A stretch of 64,000 bases of DNA. Origin: Phoronis australis. Its lineage: Eukaryota; Phoronida; Phoronidae. The DNA is taken from assembly GCA_002633005.1 (NCBI GenBank), contig NMRA01000189.1, forward strand, positions 340,667 to 404,666, written 5' to 3'. Made by a program: the position numbers and the translations under genes. Numbering within the stretch: position 1 is the first letter of the stretch; the number at the start of each line of letters is the position of its first letter. The notes beneath the pieces were generated by a model. The model ran no database searches, was not told where the DNA came from, and worked only from the letters and a program-made list of their open reading frames with translations. Below, in pieces: positions 1-15,000 of this stretch.

Positions 1-2938
1 GTTCGCCTATCGCCCTGCTGTACAGCGCGCCGTTCCCGTTCAGTGAAACTAGTTGAACCTGCTATTCATGTATGTGTGAAAATACCGTTGATCAACTTTT
101 GCTTTATACCATTTGCCGCCAAAATGGTTCCAACTTCTTATTCAGATCAGAATTGATTATCGGAGTTTGAAAGATAGTCAGTAAGTTATCACTGTTTACC
201 AAACTAATTTAACATGACAAACACAAACATCCAATAATACGTCTCCAAATAAGAAACAATTAACTCGACGTCAATTCTAATCATGGTCGACACAGACACA
301 CGTGGCGTTCACTCCCAAATTGACTGACACAACGACACCACTAACTCACCTCTGAATTAATGTGGTACACTTTTCGTCAGCATAGCCGGCTAAATTTTCA
401 CAATTATGTGAGAGTCAATTTAGTACAACCTGTCGGCTCGACAGCCTTTACTGTCACAAACAATGTAAGTTTTCATGTTAATGTCATAGCCACAGTAAGC
501 AACAGCGTCGTTTAACCGCTTTTTACCCTTCAAGTCATCAGCAAACCTACAATTGTCACAACAAATTTGTCAAACATCAATTCGACGCAAAATATCTTGT
601 GTTACCTAGCCGTGTGTAACTGTCGTCCAACAGAGTTTGCCCAACCAGTCAACACGTACTTAACGCGGTGAAAATTCGCTCCACAATAAGTGTTTGGAAA
701 TCTTCAGGGTGGCTTGCCACGTTCTGGCGATTGACCGTTCTGCACATATGCGTGTGCACAATTGTACCTGGCAAACGGGCAACAACAACCACCGCAACTC
801 GCCCACGCTCGAAGACGTCAGAAAAACATATTAATTAAATGCAAGTTCAATGACCTGTGGAATACTCATTATCAATATTTATTGGTACCAAACATCATAG
901 GCACACCACAGGAGAGAGCTAGCATAATATTAACATAGTAAAACAACATATAAATATATGACGCAACCCGTCAGCGCAAACACGTAACTACTCATTAAAA
1001 ATACATATTGGCACCTACAACCACAAAAAAAAAAACAACAAGGAACCATTTGGAGGGCTCATTATAGCACGGTGCAGCGCCACTTTTCATTTGTTCCACT
1101 TTCTACGAGAAACACTTTACTTTGGATAGGAAGTATTCCTAAATAAACTGCCATGATATCACCAGGGACCGAATGGAGTTCAAATGCTTCAGCCTGAAGA
1201 TTGTCAGTCTAATTTATTCTAATTTGAAGTTCATTTCTTCAGCTCAACTAATTAGCGCTGCTTAAGACTTTAACGCAAACCTGCCTATCAAGTGGACAAG
1301 AAATACCATGGGGTCACTTTCCACAGCAATATTCTTCTCACAATTTACTTAACAGTTTGTACTAAGCAATAAGTACTCTAATGTTTTGCAGTACTACTTC
1401 ATACATTGAATATTTTTCTAAAAATGCCTACATGCTTTTGCATATATAGCTAAATATTTCTGTAAACAAATGTTACATGCAAAGGCATCTTTATGGGGAT
1501 CCAAGTAACCTGGCTCCTATGTAAATGACCAAAAAATCCCAGTAGCCTGTTCCCCCCTACGGACATGACCAAACAGCCCAGAGTAGCCCGTGGCCCTCTA
1601 CATACATGACAAAAAAAACTCCATGGGCTTAACGATTTCCAGCTTACACGGACATTTTCAGTTAAAATTGTGGTTGGACCCCGCAACTGATGCATGACTA
1701 CACCAGCTATAAGGTATGAGAAACTTCAGATTTGACCACAAGTAAAAAAAGGCAAAACGTGACTAGGAAGACATGCAAAATTATACACAATCAAAGAAAC
1801 ACATTTCTCTCTCGGAGATGTTACGAAATATATCCACGCAACTTTTACAAAATTTACAAAAATGGAATACAAGTTCAGCACAGGGAAACATGCAAAAATA
1901 TAATTTATGGGTTCAGCATTTTGGCACACAGTCAAACTGGCACATCGGTGAGTCTTGTGAATAAATCTGAAATAACATGTATGTTCAAGTGATACTTACT
2001 GTATCCTTACACACGAGTGAGATCGTGGGTGATCCTGTGATGTCACCAAACTGTGACAGATGAGACCAAGGAGTGTTCCACTAACTGAATGTACCAAAAG
2101 GTCATGACTGTCTGTTTCATGTACTATGTGCAAATGAGTCCATTACACTGAATAACACAATCCTTGCGACACACTGGGAAACATGAAGACTTACAGAACA
2201 AGCTATTGAATAGAGACGAAAAGTGTGAGGTCACCCCACTGGGTGGGGAAGGGGGACGTCCTGGAGATTCTGCCATCTTGGTTCTAAGCCCTGTTACATC
2301 TCTATGGGAAATAACATTGGGCCAAACTATGTAACTGACAAATTGCCTGTTTAACTCGGTTTTAGGAAAAACGATTTTGGGGCACGAGATTTACATTTTA
2401 AAGTTATTTTTGCGGAAATTTGCCATTTCGAACAAATGCATTTGTGTAAGTGAATAGGACACCACAATATTTTGTTACTAATTTGGAGTAGTTGCTACAG
2501 AGATGATATTATTCGTTTCTGTCCCCATTCTACCTATTTCCAAGGTCAGGGTTGTGTTATGTAGACCCTCGAAGCTAGAAATGTTTGTTAATAGAAGGAA
2601 ACAGAGAATTATATCCCATAATTCCAGAGTTCTATCCCATAATTCAACACTTCAACCTCACCGAACAACCACTTCCATGGCCGCCATTTTGTTAGATTAT
2701 GCTAGCAAGATATGTTGCAAAACACTCGCCTTTTTTCGTGTGATTTTGCATGGTCTTGCCTGATCTCATTTTTCTCATGAGAAAATTGGTCTATAAAATG
2801 CATCCCAGGCCAGAACAGAAATCTTATAGACACAGCTCCATAATCTGTGCATGTCTAAGCACGGATTCTTTCGCATCCACTTTCACTATCAATATCTAAT
2901 AACGTGAGAACAGATCTACAGCGCTGTCAAACTGGTGG
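1..2938. other. Gene-poor flank downstream of CCDC66
   Basis: I see no exon with homology that I recognise here. The open frames are short and lack splice-consistent partners. The stretch must contain the 3' UTR of CCDC66, which runs leftwards from the stop at 2939, but I could not fix a polyadenylation signal. Positions 2633-2755 hold a copy of a dispersed repeat that also occurs at 6523-6662. A run of A lies near 1024-1035. Confidence 0.5.
2633..2755. repeat. Dispersed repeat, copy 1
   Basis: The block begins with a CCCATAATT..AACA sequence and continues with a CTCACCGA-CAA-CACT segment and CGCCATTTTGTT. It matches 6523-6662 over its whole length with scattered substitutions. No terminal inverted repeats were found, so it may be a SINE or MITE fragment. 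Confidence 0.55.
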
Positions 2939-3031
2939 CTAAAGATAATCGTCTTCACGGATGACCCGACTGGCTGTTAGCTCACTCGGCGACAGACAGC
3001 TCTCAATCTCCCTCTGCTTCTGTAATAGCCC
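2939..3031 (-). CDS. CCDC66: CCDC66 exon 14 (C-terminal, with stop)
   Basis: The acceptor CATTCTCAG is followed in phase 0 by GLLQKQREIES and ends at TAG (2939-2941). The block matches the extreme C terminus of vertebrate CCDC66 (GLLQKQKELES), which fixes both the reading frame and the stop. Confidence 0.9.
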   Translation of the reverse strand, partial: GLLQKQREIESCLSPSELTASRVIREDDYL

Positions 3032-6000
3032 CTGAGAATGAACAGAAAATGCATATAAGGTTAATTGACCAAAACAGTGGCAATACGTACTATATACTCT
3101 GCATTGTAAGATAAAATGACTTACAGTAATTACATTAATTAATAAAAACAAAGTTCCCTAAAGGTCAGTACTTGTACAGATTCCAAAACGTTTCAAGCAT
3201 CTCTCATAAACATACAAATTATTCGGATGTGTTAATAAGAGATTGACTAGGCCAAAGAAAATCGCCAACTTGGCATGTGCCCAGCTGGTTTTGGAATGTG
3301 CACTTAATCGTTTCAAGAAAAAAGCCCCCGCCCGCACCACTATAAGTGAAATTCTTTGGGCAAAGGTACACAAACACTTTTTTAAAAAGAGTACACCTAA
3401 AATATTACTTCATGGTATCAATCCTCAAAAAAGTCCAATCTTTTGGAATTATCATAAAATGTAAGAGATACAAGACAACCTAGTCCAGTCACATCACATT
3501 TACTCACCCACATTGAAAAGTCTACTCTTAACGTCTATAAACTGTCTACACCAAATCACCTGCTTTGAAGTTTCATATTCAGTAGAATTACGTACTCATC
3601 TTTAGCCGAGAATATTTTAAAATGAAAAAATTACCCTTTTATAAAGGAGATTATCATGTTTTCAGCCAAAAATACCGTTTTGGGATTATTGTTAATAATC
3701 TGTTGTTTTTTTTGCGATTTCATTTCAAATCACCATTGTCTACCAAACACTCGCTGAAATCAAGACCGATGTCTTTACCATAAAAATACACCTTAAAATA
3801 TTCTGTTACTAAACTCTCACAATTTGAGTCAGCGGCGGAGTGTTTGGGTGCTACTGCAGAGTTGGTGGGTTTGCTTACTGCTAATTTTGGCAGTCACATT
3901 TCTTGCAGAAGAGCGACGAAGTCTCTTCGAACAAGAAAGTTGAAATGAATAATAATACATAAGTTAAACTAACTATAAAAAAAGTTGGTGAAAGTACCGG
4001 TAGCAGATGGGTACAACACGGAGACCCATTGATTGGCTACCCGCATTTTGTAGCATTCATCAGCGTATTTGGATGCCACACACTCATATCAACCCACCTT
4101 TCTCATCTCTGATAGCTGTTTCAGGATAATACCCTGCCTGTTTGTGGGATGGTCTGTAACTAGCCTGGGGTTCAAGATAGGGTCCTGCAATAAAAGGGGG
4201 AGACAGGCATCAGCAACACAATGTCAGGGCTCCCAGACGCCCTTTCCTCTCAAACAGCACAGAATAACTATTTTCTAGTACAGGGGCAACAGAATGAAAT
4301 AAGTTCAGTCACTAGATGGCAGCAGAGCATTTGCTGGATATCATTCAGCGCCACCTATAGTTCACCTGTGCCATGGATGGAAACAAAACGCAGTGGGACT
4401 TCAGTATTTTTTATAAACTTTCTGCAATCATCATGCTATCAAATTACCACTGGTATATCTAGGGACACTGATTCAATACATTGATTCAATTCAGACAATA
4501 ACGTCGAACGTGGCAAATGTCAAGCAAGCATTAATGAATGAAAATGCATTGTCCACTCAGCCTGTTGTGCAAGCGATAATTTGAAATTCGAAGTAAAGTA
4601 GACGGTCTTCAACAGAATTACATCAAACTTGGATAAACATCTTCCAGAATTACTTGGCAGTTTATTGTTACGATAAAATAGCGTTTTATCAAACTTTTGT
4701 CAGAGCTCAACATGACATTACTGCACCTAGCGACTGAGCGTTTATTTATAAATGAATATGCATGTCACTATCTTGTTAATGTGCACGGAGCAACACCAGA
4801 CGGAATTTTGTTGAAATTTAGCCAGAATCTAAATTGATTAGTCTGCCGAATAAACATGGATATTTACACATGGTTTTGTGCACCAATTTTTTTTTTCAAA
4901 TTTCAGTGCTGTCAAGTTTATTAAAAACTAAATTTGTAATTGTTGCTTTCATATTCCTACAGCACTTAATACGTGGTTCGACAGGTGTACGCTATTCTCA
5001 TGAGCTTGCGAAAAAATATTGTTTGTAACATTGAAAATACGGCATGCTTGACGAGATACAGCTTGGCTGTGGCAACAATCTTCTTCCGAGCAACAAGGAT
5101 ATTGGAATGGTTATCACATTTACAAAAAGTAAAAATGATGCTTAATCTAAAAAATAACTAAGTACATGTTACCCTATACCTTATGTACCATGGCAAATAC
5201 ATATTTGAAAACTTGTACATACAAAACGAGTCAGAATTACACGAGCAAATTTTGAATTCGAAGAATAAGACTTAAAAAGATAAAAAGAAGTCATCAACGA
5301 TCTTTACCTTGGACTCAGGTGGTATCATGTGACCATAATGTTCATCCTTGTAATTCTCTAGCTGTTTGCCGTAACTAGCCGGCTCATGCGTCTGGTAATA
5401 AGCCACACGGGCACGCTGTTGTGCTGAGCTCTCACGGGACACTGGCACTGGGGACTCGGCATGGCTGGGGTCAAGGACAGCTTCACTTCTAAGGAAAGGA
5501 ACAAACTCCGTTCCATCCATATTAGACGGCGACGGCGAACGTTCAATTCTGGGTGACAACTTCTTCTGATGACCGTCCCGTGCATGCGCATCATAATCGT
5601 ACTGCGACATTGAGTAGTCGTTGTTAAATGACTTTCCCTGACCAGCTTTATTCTTAACCGCTGGGACAGGAGGTGATGAGGGTGGGACATGAGACTGTGT
5701 ACCTCCCTGTACGCGGCTGTGCAGGGCTGGCACAGGTGGTGACCGCGTCTCAGACCGTACGGGACTGGGCGACTTTTGCACTGACCTCGTAGTAGTCCGT
5801 CTATCCGACTTATCACCACGACGCGTCCTTTGGGTAGCACCACCATCTTGTCCAACATCCACTGTATTTTTATTTTGATATCCATTCAGCACGTCACCAC
5901 GTTCACCCTTCTCCTTTCTCAAAGTTGGAATCGGAGGAGAGTCTGCCCTCGGAGTGATTTTGTTACCTTCTGTGGCTAATGTCACTTGTGCCTTCCCCTT

Positions 6001-9000
6001 GTTGGGGTTACGGAAGGCAGCAAGTTTGGCCTCATTCGCTTCCTGAATAGCCTTCATCTTGGCTGCCCTCTCCAGCCTGTTCTGCTCACGCTGCTGTTTG
6101 CGCCTCTCAAAGTTCGGATCTCTCTCTGACATTTTCTTGACTGGCTTTGCAGCCTTGACCCCCCAAGATGGCCGCTCCTTGATGCTCGTTGGCTTCCCAC
6201 GTTGTTTCCCAGAATTAGCTTTCTCCGCACTGGTTGCTCTTCGTGTATTTTTGCCCTGCTGCTTGGCTTTAGTCTTAGATTTGGGCTTGTACTCAATTTC
6301 TACCCCAGAGTCGTCATTTGCAAATTTGAATATACTGACTTCCCCACTTTCTGCAATGTAACATAATGAATTGATGAATAAATGTCGCTGCAGTAAAGAT
6401 GACACTTTCATTCACATAAAGTATGTTTGAGGGCAATACAAAGCTGCATCCCATAGACCGAAACAACTTGTGAAGTACTGACAACATGACATCTTCACTT
6501 TGAATGGAATCAATGAATTCTGTCCCATAATTTAAAACATTCCAATCTCACCGACCAATCACTGCGATTGTCGCCATTTTGTTTGGGTACGGACTCACGC
6601 ATACTCGGGAAATGCTTACCATTCCGTTGTATGATTTTGTGCAGACTCACGCGATCTTGCATTTTCACAATCAAGCTTTGACTTATGGATGTGATATGAA
6701 CAATTAAGTTTGGTGTTGCTGTCAATAACGGAACATGCCGTGGCATTATTTTTGATCTTTCTGAAAGCTTCTGAATCATTTCATTTATTATTTGTCCTAG
6801 TTGATACGATACTTCAAATTTAAAAAGTTATGATTGCGATAACTTTGATGACTCATGCACCACTTTACGATAACTTCAGCAAGAACATACAACACAAGTC
6901 AGTCTGACACTCAACATCAATCCAACTCTTGTACCATAATTAAGCTGTTATGCAGCATGTCAACAACCTGACTAACATACTAATGGTGTATTTTCAAAAT
7001 CTTAGCAAGATAGGCATGATAAGACTAGTTTCCTATTATATGGGTGTCATGACTGTAATGTTCTATTACTTAGAAATCTTAGTGATTTCATTTTTAAATG
7101 TCATAATAGGGAACTGCATTTAAGTTTATCTTAATGGTAACACATGTAAATTTGGTTACTACAGCATGTTAAGAGCATCGCTCCGAGCCCATTAGTGCCA
7201 TAAAATGCCAAATGTAATGAACTGTTAGGCGTATTAGCTTGCTTTTGTCTACGTCACCATGAGAATCACCTTTTAATTCAAACAGCTGCGAATGACACTC
7301 GCACGCAATGGTGTTCTATTCAGATCCCTACTCAATACAACCTTTCGTTGTTTGTGCCGAGATCTCGCGATGACGCGACATGACACGAAAAGGCAGCTTC
7401 ACTTATCATTTGACGGGCTTACACTTGCGTGCTTGAACTCACGTTTTCTTATTTTACGAAGGCTTTTTTAGGACTATCTGGTTAGCCTAATACACCTAAA
7501 ATAACAAAATTCCGTTGAAGTTATGCTTTAATACCTATGCTGAGATTTTTGTTTCGTTTTATATTTTTGTATAATTATTATTCACTTGTTAAAATGTTCT
7601 CCTCTATTAGCATATGATTTTGTTCTTGTCTTTTGTCTTTACTTTTGGTATATTTGCTCAATATGTTTTGCTTAATATGTTAAGTCATTGTTTTATAGTT
7701 ACAAGCCTGGATATAATGGTTCGCTTTCTAGGCTAAACATTTGCATTTAATGTATTGTTATTTATTTGACATGTGTAGCAATAAAAATGGTGTACTGCCC
7801 AAGATCTTTGATGGCACACTGACAGTCGTATACGTTTTACAATACCTTTTGCAAACTCGACCACCATAAATGATTAATTCAGGGTGTTTTGATGCGCTAT
7901 ATCAGGGCTTGGAATGACCAATGACGAAAAACGCGGAAACTTTTACGGCCCAAATCATGCCCGATAACCAGCCTTTGAAATGGTCAATGTGAACCTTTCC
8001 GGGAGGACTAAAAAAAAAAGAAAAGAAAAAAAGAAACGTTACCACCATCAGTAGCATGCGTCTGCGTCCTTTTCGCTCGCCCGTCCACTCCCAACCCGCA
8101 CAATTTTGGCTGCAGAGCGGTAGTATTTGTCGCCGCGCTTAACAATAACACGAGCCGCCATTGAAAATCACACCACGCTAAAATTTACCCAGATGCCCCG
8201 GCAATGTTGACAATTTCCTCCGAAACATAAAGAGCAACTTCCGCTTTCCGAGGTGAACGTCGTCTGCAATGCCGCGGTAAGAAAGGAATTTGCCGCGGAA
8301 ATTTCATATCAAATCCGATTTTTTTACGCGGAAATATTATAAAAAAAGCGGAAAGCACATTTCAAAAGAGCGGAAATCCGCGTTTCAGCGGAAAATTCCA
8401 AGCCCTGGCTATATGCGGGGCATCAGAACATGTGTTTGGTACACTGAATGATGCATTTCAGTTTGCCTTCAGTCATAACGATGTGGAATGATTTCTCATT
8501 TTGTCCGTTTTATATTGGCTTGTGCTGCATGTGACGTGACCTTTGATTTCTTGTAATTAATGAAATTCAAATGAAAACATCCTATACTGCGATTGTATCA
8601 CAGTAGACAGATGAAAATCTATCGATGGTAATTCAAAATACAAGCCCGTGTCATATATTTAAGCAATACAAATTCCCTTTCCGGTTTTAAGAGAAGCAAT
8701 GTAATATACAAAATTAGTGCTAACAGTATTTCTCAACAAGAGGGGCAAGTGTTACCTGTCTGTGTCCCAAACTCTCTCATGGGCGAAGACGGGTCGGCCA
8801 TCTTGTTTCCATGTCTGTGTTGAGTGGGGGTAAGTACACGGTTCTCCGTGTACGGTTCGCGCTGCTGTGCAACATCGCGACTACGACGTGGAGACAGATC
8901 CAGGCCGGGGACGCTCGTTGGTGCCACTACCACAGACTGTGACACCACTGGGCGGGGAGACAGATTCAAGCCTGGCACGTGTGTGGGTTGGACGTGGACA

Positions 9001-12000
9001 GACTGTGGCTGAGCATTGATAGCTGGTGCACGGGGAGACAACTCCTCTGGAAGGTACACAAACCTACACTTGTCACTTGATTGTCAAAGACAAACAGTTA
9101 TCAAATGCACCTCAGCACTCTAATTATAACAATCCAACCACTAGAGCCCAATACCGAAGTCACATTTTGTTTGTTAACAGAACCAAAGCAATAAATAAAT
9201 CGAACAAAATCGAGATTTCTCACAATGTAACAGCTGACGCTTGCAGAAACAGTCAACAGGTGGTGTTCAAGTCTCAGTGCGTAGGTGGCATTTTTGATCA
9301 ATACATTCAAGTAACTTAGATGACAATCAAGTTTCTATTTTTAATAAACCTGAAATACGCCAAGAGGACGACAAACTTGTAAATAGCCAAGTAAAATAGT
9401 CACAATTACCAATCCCAATGGTGAGTCAACTGCATCACTCAGGTATTTGGTGAAAATAAAATAATGGAGTCATAATCAGTTCTTTTAGAAAAAGTGTTAT
9501 ATTTTAAATTAAAGTAAAAATATATAAATAATAAATACATATTTCATCGAGAAAGATTACTGCCAAATTATAGTGAAATAATAAATACGTCTCAAACCGA
9601 CATGGAAAATAGATGACCTCAGAACCTTCTGCTAATCGTAAAGGCACTCTAGTCCACTGCACCATCAGGACCACTGGTCAAACACAGAAATCCAATCAGA
9701 CTTAGCAATGGGCGTGGTTAGCAGAAGGTTCTGGGTTCGAGGCCCGGTCGGGGCAGAAATCTTTTCAGACTGATGTTCATTAGGTCACGAGATGTGGTCA
9801 ACCGATGGCGTGCAGACACGACTTAAAAATGTTTGTGATCAAGTACAGAATGCAAAACTCATAGAATTACAGCACTGCAAGTTTACATGCAAAATCTTAT
9901 CCTACCAACTCCTGGATATTCCTCGTCATCTGAGGCAAAAACAGCAGCTGTATCTTAATCATGGCAAAAAATACATCGTCCAAACATGGTGACACAAAGA
10001 GACTCAAAAATGCCTGGCATTTCTGGGCACAGCCATATTACTTCAGACGCCAGTACTAATCAACTGGCTTAGAGGAGGTAACTACTCTGGATAGTTGCGA
10101 AGAATTTTAGGTACAGTTGTAAATAAATCATCCACATCGTTCCCATACAATAGGCCTCTTAAAATGAACATGCAAATTCAGGGAAAGTAGTTCTTTGTGA
10201 ACCCCGATAATTGTTTTATTACCCCATATGGGTTTTGCATAACTCGGACCAGAATGCCGAAAAAGTTTCTTTCAGCAGACACAAATCCCGTCCCTATGCT
10301 CAAATGCCTGGCTCACCTTCCATGCTGGCCCTTAGATGGCTGACATCATGTCCCGCCCGCTGCAGGTTCTGCAGCCTCTTCTCCTTCTTGTCCCGTATCG
10401 CCTCCTCCTTCGCCCGATCCATGGCTTCCTTCAGAGCCAGGATTCGCTGTTCTTCCCGTTGCTGATAACAAAGCGGCAATAAGTCAACTAAAATGCATGA
10501 TAACTCATTAAAGAGTCACAATATGTATTATCAAATGAATGCCTCGCATATAATGAGTAACTAAGTAAGACTACTTGGTGGCTTTCATTTCTGTACAGAT
10601 CATGTAACTCCACCATGTGGTTCCCAGTTTCCGCCAGTTTCAGATCAAACCATACCATCATCAAATCTTGTTGTTTCCAAAGTTATATATGCACAGTCCA
10701 AGTAATTCTAATCCCTATCCACCTCTGCACAGTCCAAGTAATTTTATTCCTCACCCACCTCTTTCTTCTTTGCCTTCTCCTGTTCCAGCTCAAACTGCAG
10801 CTTCATCACATCCCTCTCCTTCTGAAGGCGTCTCTCTTCCTCTGCTTCTTCACGTGCCTTCCTCTCACGTTCTTCCCTCTTCAGACGCTGCCGCTCCTCC
10901 ACCTGTTCCTGAATCGCTTTCTGGTGCTCCAGGTGGCGCCGTCGTCTCTCCTCAAGCTCCCGCTGAGTCGACGCATCCAGGTTGGTGATTCGTCCCCGAG
11001 CATGACCACTGTGGACGATAAAGAAAAGTAAAGCAATGAATGTAGTCGCCGTATGCTTAGTAGCTTTCAAAATAAATTGCACGATATCAAAATTTGACAA
11101 AGGTTCAATACATAAATCTGCAATTAAATATTTTTTTTTTCGATTTACCTGTTTCAATACAGGCTTGATCTTACTATCCGTTATCTGCTTTACAAAAGTT
11201 TAGTACTGAAAGCATGTATTTCTACACGGTCTCTCCACAAAATTGCGCACAAATCATGTGTACTTTTCCATGATTTAATTACGAGCTTCTATAGAGTTCC
11301 AAAGATGACCATGACCAAGTGACGTATTGAGCCATATTGTACAGCAATATTGATGTATTGAGCCACATTGTGGAGCAACATTATCATGCCATTCTGTATT
11401 GCACAACCAATCAGATCAGACAAGTACATACAGGTAGTTTAATTTAAAAATAAGCAGAATAACATCAAAATTTAACAAAATTTCAATGCACTACACTTAG
11501 ACAAAACATCCAAATATTTTTCTTAAGAATTTCAATTCTGGCTAAATCTTGACAAAATCTCAGCAAATATTGCTCCATTCAGGTTGCTGAAATCATGAAA
11601 ACTTACAGCACAAATACATTACATTAAATGAAATAAAAAAATTAGTGGCTCAGGGCAATAATGTCACGTCACACTCCGACAATAGTTAAAAACACTATTT
11701 TACTATATGACAAAAAAGTTTTAATAAAACAAACAGATAAATCTGGCAATAAGATTATGTCGAAGTGTTTCTATAACCATGATCTCACTGCTTACAAGAG
11801 CAACACGGAGCATTGAAATGCGCCCATGAATGCACCGCAAACGGTATGCTTCTAGAAGTGTTTATTGGTATCATAAAAGTGGCCACTAGAGGGCGCAAAA
11901 TGTGTCGAATCCATCCGAAAACTGGTATATATCATCAAAGCTATTTACCAAATTTCATAAAAATCCGTCAAGGAACTTCTGAGAAATCGAGGAAAATGGA

Positions 12001-15000
12001 AAAAATGAAATTACCACTTGGAGGCTATGGTCGCAAAACAAAACATAACTGCCACTAGGAGGCGCCACAGTAGATGAAGCCATCGGAAAATCGTCATCAA
12101 CCATCCTCTTCACATTAAGAACATATATGCCAATTTTCACGATCATCCTTAGAGTAGTTTGGTTGACAGAGGGGCGTACGCCAAAAACAGACTAGAAAAC
12201 AGTAAGAATGGCCACTAGATGGTGCAAAATATGATGTATCCATCCGAAACAGGAACATGTCATCATTTCAATAGAAAGCTATTTCTCAAATTTTATAAAA
12301 ATCCATCAAGCAGCTTCAGAGAAACAACGAAAAAATCTGAAATTGCCACTAGGGGCACAGTGTTCGTCAGATCCCTCTGAATGTTGTCGTTGTTAGGTGT
12401 CAACTTCAAATAAATACACTTGCTAAATTTAATAAAGATCCTGCAGAGGGTTTAGGAGACACAGCCATGGGCGTAAAAAACACTGCCACTAGGAGGTGCC
12501 AGAGTAATCGAGGTCGTCGGAAAATCATTGTCAGCTGTCCTCTTCACATTAGGAACATACATGCCAATTTCCACGATCATCCTTAGAGTGGTTTGGTTTA
12601 CAGAGGGGTGGATGCCAAAAAAACAGACAAAAACAGTAAAAATGGCCACTAGGTAGTGCAAAATACCTCAAATCAAATCGAAAACTGAAGGATAGCGTCA
12701 CCTCCCTAATAGATACCTATCTGCCAAATTTTATGAAAATCCGTTGAGGACCTTTGAAGATAGAAAGGTAAACATAAAAAACTAAAATTACCACTAGAGG
12801 CACATTGGTAGTCCGCTCCTTCCAAAAGTCATCATCGTCCCTTCTCAACTTCATATAAATACACTAACAAAATTTAATGAAGATCCTGTAGACCATTTAG
12901 GAGATACAGGCATGGGCGCAAAAACAAACAAAACTGCCACTTGGAGGCGACGCAGAAGTCGAAGTCATCGAAAAATCATCGTCAGCCGCCCTTTGGTTGA
13001 AAGAAGGGTGGACGCCAAACAACAGTAAAATAGCCACTAGGGGATGCTAAGTACCTCAAATCCATCCGAAAATGAGAGGATATCGTCGCCTCCCTAATAG
13101 ATGCCTGACTGAAAAATTTTATGAAAATCCGGTGAGGATCTTCGAAGATACAGAGGTAAGCGTACAAAAAAATAGCCACTAGGAGGCACACCAGTAGTCG
13201 GACAGGTCCGAAATTAGTCGTCACTTTTCGTCAGCTTCATAGGAACACATCTGTCAAATCTCATCAACATCCTGTGAGGGGTTTAGGAGATACAGCTATG
13301 GATGTCGGACGCCCAGACAGAGATGACGGCAATATGCACCCACGCATAAAAATATGTGGGTGCATAAAAATGAATTCACACATATACATGTACCCACAAA
13401 ACCAATGAGAATTCCAGTCATTTCCTTACTGATCAGTTGTATCCAAAGGTCCTTGAGGTGCACTATTGGCTCTTTCATCCAAAAGTGAAGCTCCGCCCCT
13501 AGGAACTGTTGCCAGGTCATCTTTGATGACTGACTGTTGCTCAGGGAGACCAACAGGTTTGTAGCCACCCATTTTGTCAGCCCACGTTTGAGGTTCACTT
13601 GTTATATGGGACTTCTCTTGAACCTTAAGTAGGCGTTTTTCCTCCCGCTGTTTTTCTAAATTACAAATGGAACAAAATAACCAGAATTTAACACAGTCAT
13701 GCATTATGAAGTTAAACTTTTTTGACTATGATGAAATAATTAATGAACCTTAATCTACTTTGGAACCTTCCACAACATCAGGAAAAACTCAACATTGGAA
13801 GTTGAAAGATGTCCTAGAAGTCAATGTTGAATAATTTGACTTAGACATCACACAGTAAGGGTAAGACAAGTGATGTAATTATAGTAAACGAACCATGATG
13901 TAGGACAGACTGATTTCAATATGCATACACCTTGGGACAATTTCAATTAGATTCACAGTTAGAAGTCTAGCAAAGTTGTAACTTCTTTGTATCTACTGAA
14001 GAGAATAATTGAAAATTTGAAAAGATAATCATCTGAGAATCGCTCGTTGAAATCATATTACATTTAACAATTTTGTTCCTAAAAGTCAAATGGTAAGTTA
14101 ATATACTACTTATATTCGAGAAAAATCAGAAAAGACTTGACTAACAAGAAACGAAAATCTCTAACACCTCCTAGAAAGGATTAACTCAAATTACTAAAAA
14201 TGAGTACTGTCCCAATCCAATTATTTACCAAGGTCCTCCAGCCATTTTCTTTTCTCCAGTTCTTTGTTAGACGTTCCATCTACTACTTCCCCCTGGATGT
14301 AAAGAACAGTGTGAACATATCAGAGCATTAACAACAATCAATTATTCATTCAAATCTCACACAGTATAATAACATTTACTTACAACTGATCGAGAATAAT
14401 TGTATTATGAAATGATACAGGTGAGTATAGTCTGTTTCTGGCACATTTTACTTGAATAAAAAAATCAAAATTTTTAATAATTAACAAAATCTAACTGATT
14501 CTGGTTTCTTGTTTTTTCTTAAACCAAGTGTTCAGTGGTGCAGTATCTTTTGTTTGCTGCTGACTTCCAGTAAATGAAATCCATTGGAGACGAGCAAAAG
14601 TGATGTGGGGTTTTATTTCCTCACCGCTTGGCATATTGTAGCATTTCATAACATGCTTACCTTGTTTCATGTACAGCTTCTCAACAACAAAACACAAAAC
14701 CTTGGCAGAAATTGATAATGGCAGACTGTTTTTAGTCAGTGAGTGCAGGTTTCAAAACGAGTTGGGGAAAAAAACAGAAGCGTTTTGATTTTCTATTTTT
14801 GGCTCAACGGTCTGCAGTACAACTGTTGTATGTCATGCATTCAGCCTCTCTCATAAACACATAAAAGTATTCCATCTGATGGGAGCAATTTCACTGCACT
14901 TGGGGAGTTACTATGCCATGAACTAAAGTACTGTTGCTGGAACAGAATTGCCAGAAGCACTTACGCCAAAGACAAAGTTTGAACGCATGGCAGCCGGCAC

